A DNA stretch of 40,542 bases from Uliginosibacterium gangwonense DSM 18521 (lineage in GTDB: Bacteria > Pseudomonadota > Gammaproteobacteria > Burkholderiales > Rhodocyclaceae): positions 156-40,697 of the forward strand of contig NZ_KB892845.1 in assembly GCF_000373965.1 (NCBI RefSeq), written 5' to 3'. A program made the position numbers and the translations under genes. Positions 39,452-40,542 of this stretch are shown piece by piece (within the stretch, counting starts at the first letter, position 1; every line of letters starts with the position of its first letter). A model generated the notes under the pieces. It saw only the letters and a list, made by a program, of their open reading frames with translations. It did no database searches and was not told the origin of the DNA.

Positions 39452-40144
39452 ATGAAGAAGGCGCAGCCACGCTCACCAAAGCCCGATAACCGTCTGGCGA
39501 CGGCCGGGCTGCGCCTGCAGCAGACCTACGCAGGCCTGGCCGAGCGTGGCGAGCACCTGCTGGGTCAGTTGCTCAAGGGGGAGCCTCCCCGGCAGTGGAC
39601 ACACTACCCGGAAGACGACGCCATCGATGCTACCAGCAGCTATCAGTGGTTCTACCACTCACACAGCCCCGAGGATCGACCGGACGCGGTGGAGCATGGG
39701 CACGTCCACCTGTTTGTGCGAAGACCCCTATGGGGCAGAAGGCTGTACTCAAGATCGGAGCGCGCGTTCGCTGAACTGTGTGGCAACCCGTCCGCCAGTC
39801 CGGCAACACGGCATCTGCTCACCATCGGCTTCGACGCGAAGGGCCTGCCGATCTCGTTGTTCACGGTCAACAGTTGGGTGACGGGCGACCTGATGCTGGG
39901 AGCCGACCTGACCCTGGAACTGCTCTCGTCGATGAAGCTCGCCACCGGGCATCCCGAGGTTGATGCTGTCATCGAATCGATCGCCCAGCTCTGCGAACCC
40001 GAGTTGTGGGAAGTGATGCGGCGGCGGGATGACGCCCTGCGGCCGCATCAAGCTGCCAACAAGCTGCAAGACGAAACGCTGGAACTGCTCTCGGAAGTCC
40101 GCATTGATCTGGACGCTAAGCTGTGTGCTCTCATGAGTGATTAG
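39452..40144 (+). CDS. Uncharacterised His-rich conserved protein, partner of the Cys-rich peptide
   Basis: The 230-residue soluble protein has no signal peptide. I recognise no characterised family; it resembles conserved hypothetical proteins (possibly DUF6969, uncertain). Visible landmarks are a central WFYHSHSPEDR followed by EHGHVHLFVRRP, giving two HxH-type clusters that could bind a metal. HLLTIGFDAKGLPISLFTVNSWVTGD and a helical C-terminus with DETLELLSEVRIDLDAKL follow. The ATG at 39452 lies 5 bp after the stop of the Cys-rich peptide, so the pair is co-transcribed from an ECF-type promoter. Possible roles are modification enzyme, chaperone or metal loader for the peptide; none is shown. 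The long frame from 39302 overlaps the peptide gene and is rejected. Confidence 0.8.
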   Translation: MKKAQPRSPKPDNRLATAGLRLQQTYAGLAERGEHLLGQLLKGEPPRQWTHYPEDDAIDATSSYQWFYHSHSPEDRPDAVEHGHVHLFVRRPLWGRRLYSRSERAFAELCGNPSASPATRHLLTIGFDAKGLPISLFTVNSWVTGDLMLGADLTLELLSSMKLATGHPEVDAVIESIAQLCEPELWEVMRRRDDALRPHQAANKLQDETLELLSEVRIDLDAKLCALMSD

Positions 40145-40290
40145 GCAGTCGGGATAACAACATCCCAGTCTTAAGAGCAAGTGTTGATAGTGATGGCGGT
40201 ACGAAACTCAGCTTGTGAGTTTCCATCAGCACGCAATACCCCACAAGGTCGAGATCGGGATATGCGGCAAATGTACCCACGGTGCTACCT

Positions 40291-40542
40291 AAGAACCTGT
40301 TCACGATCTTTTGAGCAAAAGCGCCAGGAATGCAAGATGTATGAACTGCAAGCTTGTGTTGAGTTTGCGCTCGCAGTTCTTCCACAAACGCCTACATTTT
40401 TCGATCCAGGCAAATGACCGCTCAACCACCCAGCGCTGGGGTAGGACAGCAAAGGTATGCAACTGGTTGCGTTTGGCGATTTGAACCTTGGCGCCCAGAA
40501 GTTCTTCAACGGCCTTGGCAAAGGGGTGGCCGACATACCCTC
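40291..40542 (-). mobile_element. IS5-family insertion sequence, one end only
   Basis: The element probably begins near 40291 with AAGAACCTGTTCACGATCTT, just outside the transposase stop codon. The other end lies beyond the window, so its repeat and any target duplication cannot be checked. Confidence 0.65.
40301..40542 (-). CDS. IS5-family transposase, C-terminal part, cut by window edge
   Basis: Read on the minus strand from the window end, the frame gives GYVGHPFAKAVEELLGAKVQ, then VLPQRWVVERSFAWIEKC, RRLWKNCERKLNTSLQFIHL and AFLALLLKRS before a TGA at 40301-40303. The VVERSFAWxxxxRRLxKxxE block is the catalytic Glu region of IS5-type DDE transposases. There is no start codon because the gene continues past base 40542. 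The stop lies about 10 bp inside the probable left end of the element (AAGAACCTGTTCACGATCTT from about 40291), as is common in this group. Confidence 0.88.
   Translation of the reverse strand, partial: GYVGHPFAKAVEELLGAKVQIAKRNQLHTFAVLPQRWVVERSFAWIEKCRRLWKNCERKLNTSLQFIHLAFLALLLKRS

Noticed and set aside
39302-40144. 280-codon version of the His-rich protein
   Set aside because: The first 50 codons overlap the Cys-rich peptide in another frame; the ATG at 39452 fits the operon.

Overview
The window reads as a chromosomal or island segment of a Gram-negative betaproteobacterium, probably Burkholderiales. This is an inference from gene content (lipoproteins, OmpA proteins, a cyclic beta-glucan synthase, DUF883 and BON proteins, MocR/PaiB pair) and not from a marker gene. 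No rRNA, tRNA or CRISPR array was seen. The ends (about 1-4 kb and 36.5-40.2 kb) look more GC-rich than the middle, and IS remnants lie at about 4.2-5.0 kb and at the right edge. The middle may therefore be an acquired block.

Layout. (1) 1-4.1 kb: the 3' part of an FtsH-like AAA+/M41 protease, then a divergent PaiB-type flavin protein and MocR-type regulator. (2) 4.24-5.04 kb: an IS1595-like element with intact inverted repeats but an internally deleted transposase. (3) 5.7-10.5 kb: a sugar-use operon with a periplasmic sugar-binding protein, a GH26 mannanase-like enzyme, a GH51 arabinofuranosidase and a GntR/FCD regulator, but no permease. (4) 10.7-36.3 kb: a stress and envelope block with D-lactate dehydrogenase, cyclopropane fatty acid synthase, a Crp/Fnr regulator, a slipin, an MgtA-type P-type ATPase, a small protein/KaiC-like ATPase/diguanylate cyclase operon, CsbD, two lipoproteins, an OmpA porin, a fatty-acid hydroxylase family protein, DUF3309, DUF883, BON and YihY proteins, and a 2938-residue cyclic beta-1,2-glucan synthase. 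(5) 36.6-40.1 kb: an ECF sigma factor with a DUF2892 protein, a cytochrome c/thioredoxin/CcdA operon, and a divergent operon for a tiny exported Lys-Cys-repeat peptide plus a His-rich protein. (6) 40.3 kb to the end: the C-terminal end of an IS5-family transposase.

Two regulatory systems emerge from the non-coding DNA. First, seven intergenic sites between 13.1 and 27.3 kb share the palindrome TNTGTNCG-N4-CGNACAGA. Its TGT-N10-ACA spacing is that of Crp-family operators, and the Crp/Fnr gene sits inside the block, so it is the natural candidate regulator of cfa, slipin, csbD, ompA/hydroxylase, DUF3309, DUF883 and ndvB. Second, three promoters in 37.3-39.2 kb share GCGAA(C/T)C-N17-CCTCTTAG with identical spacing. 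They precede the sigma-factor operon itself, the cytochrome c/thioredoxin/CcdA operon and the Cys-rich peptide operon. That predicts a self-contained ECF regulon for exported thiol or metal chemistry and is the best candidate here for an undescribed system.
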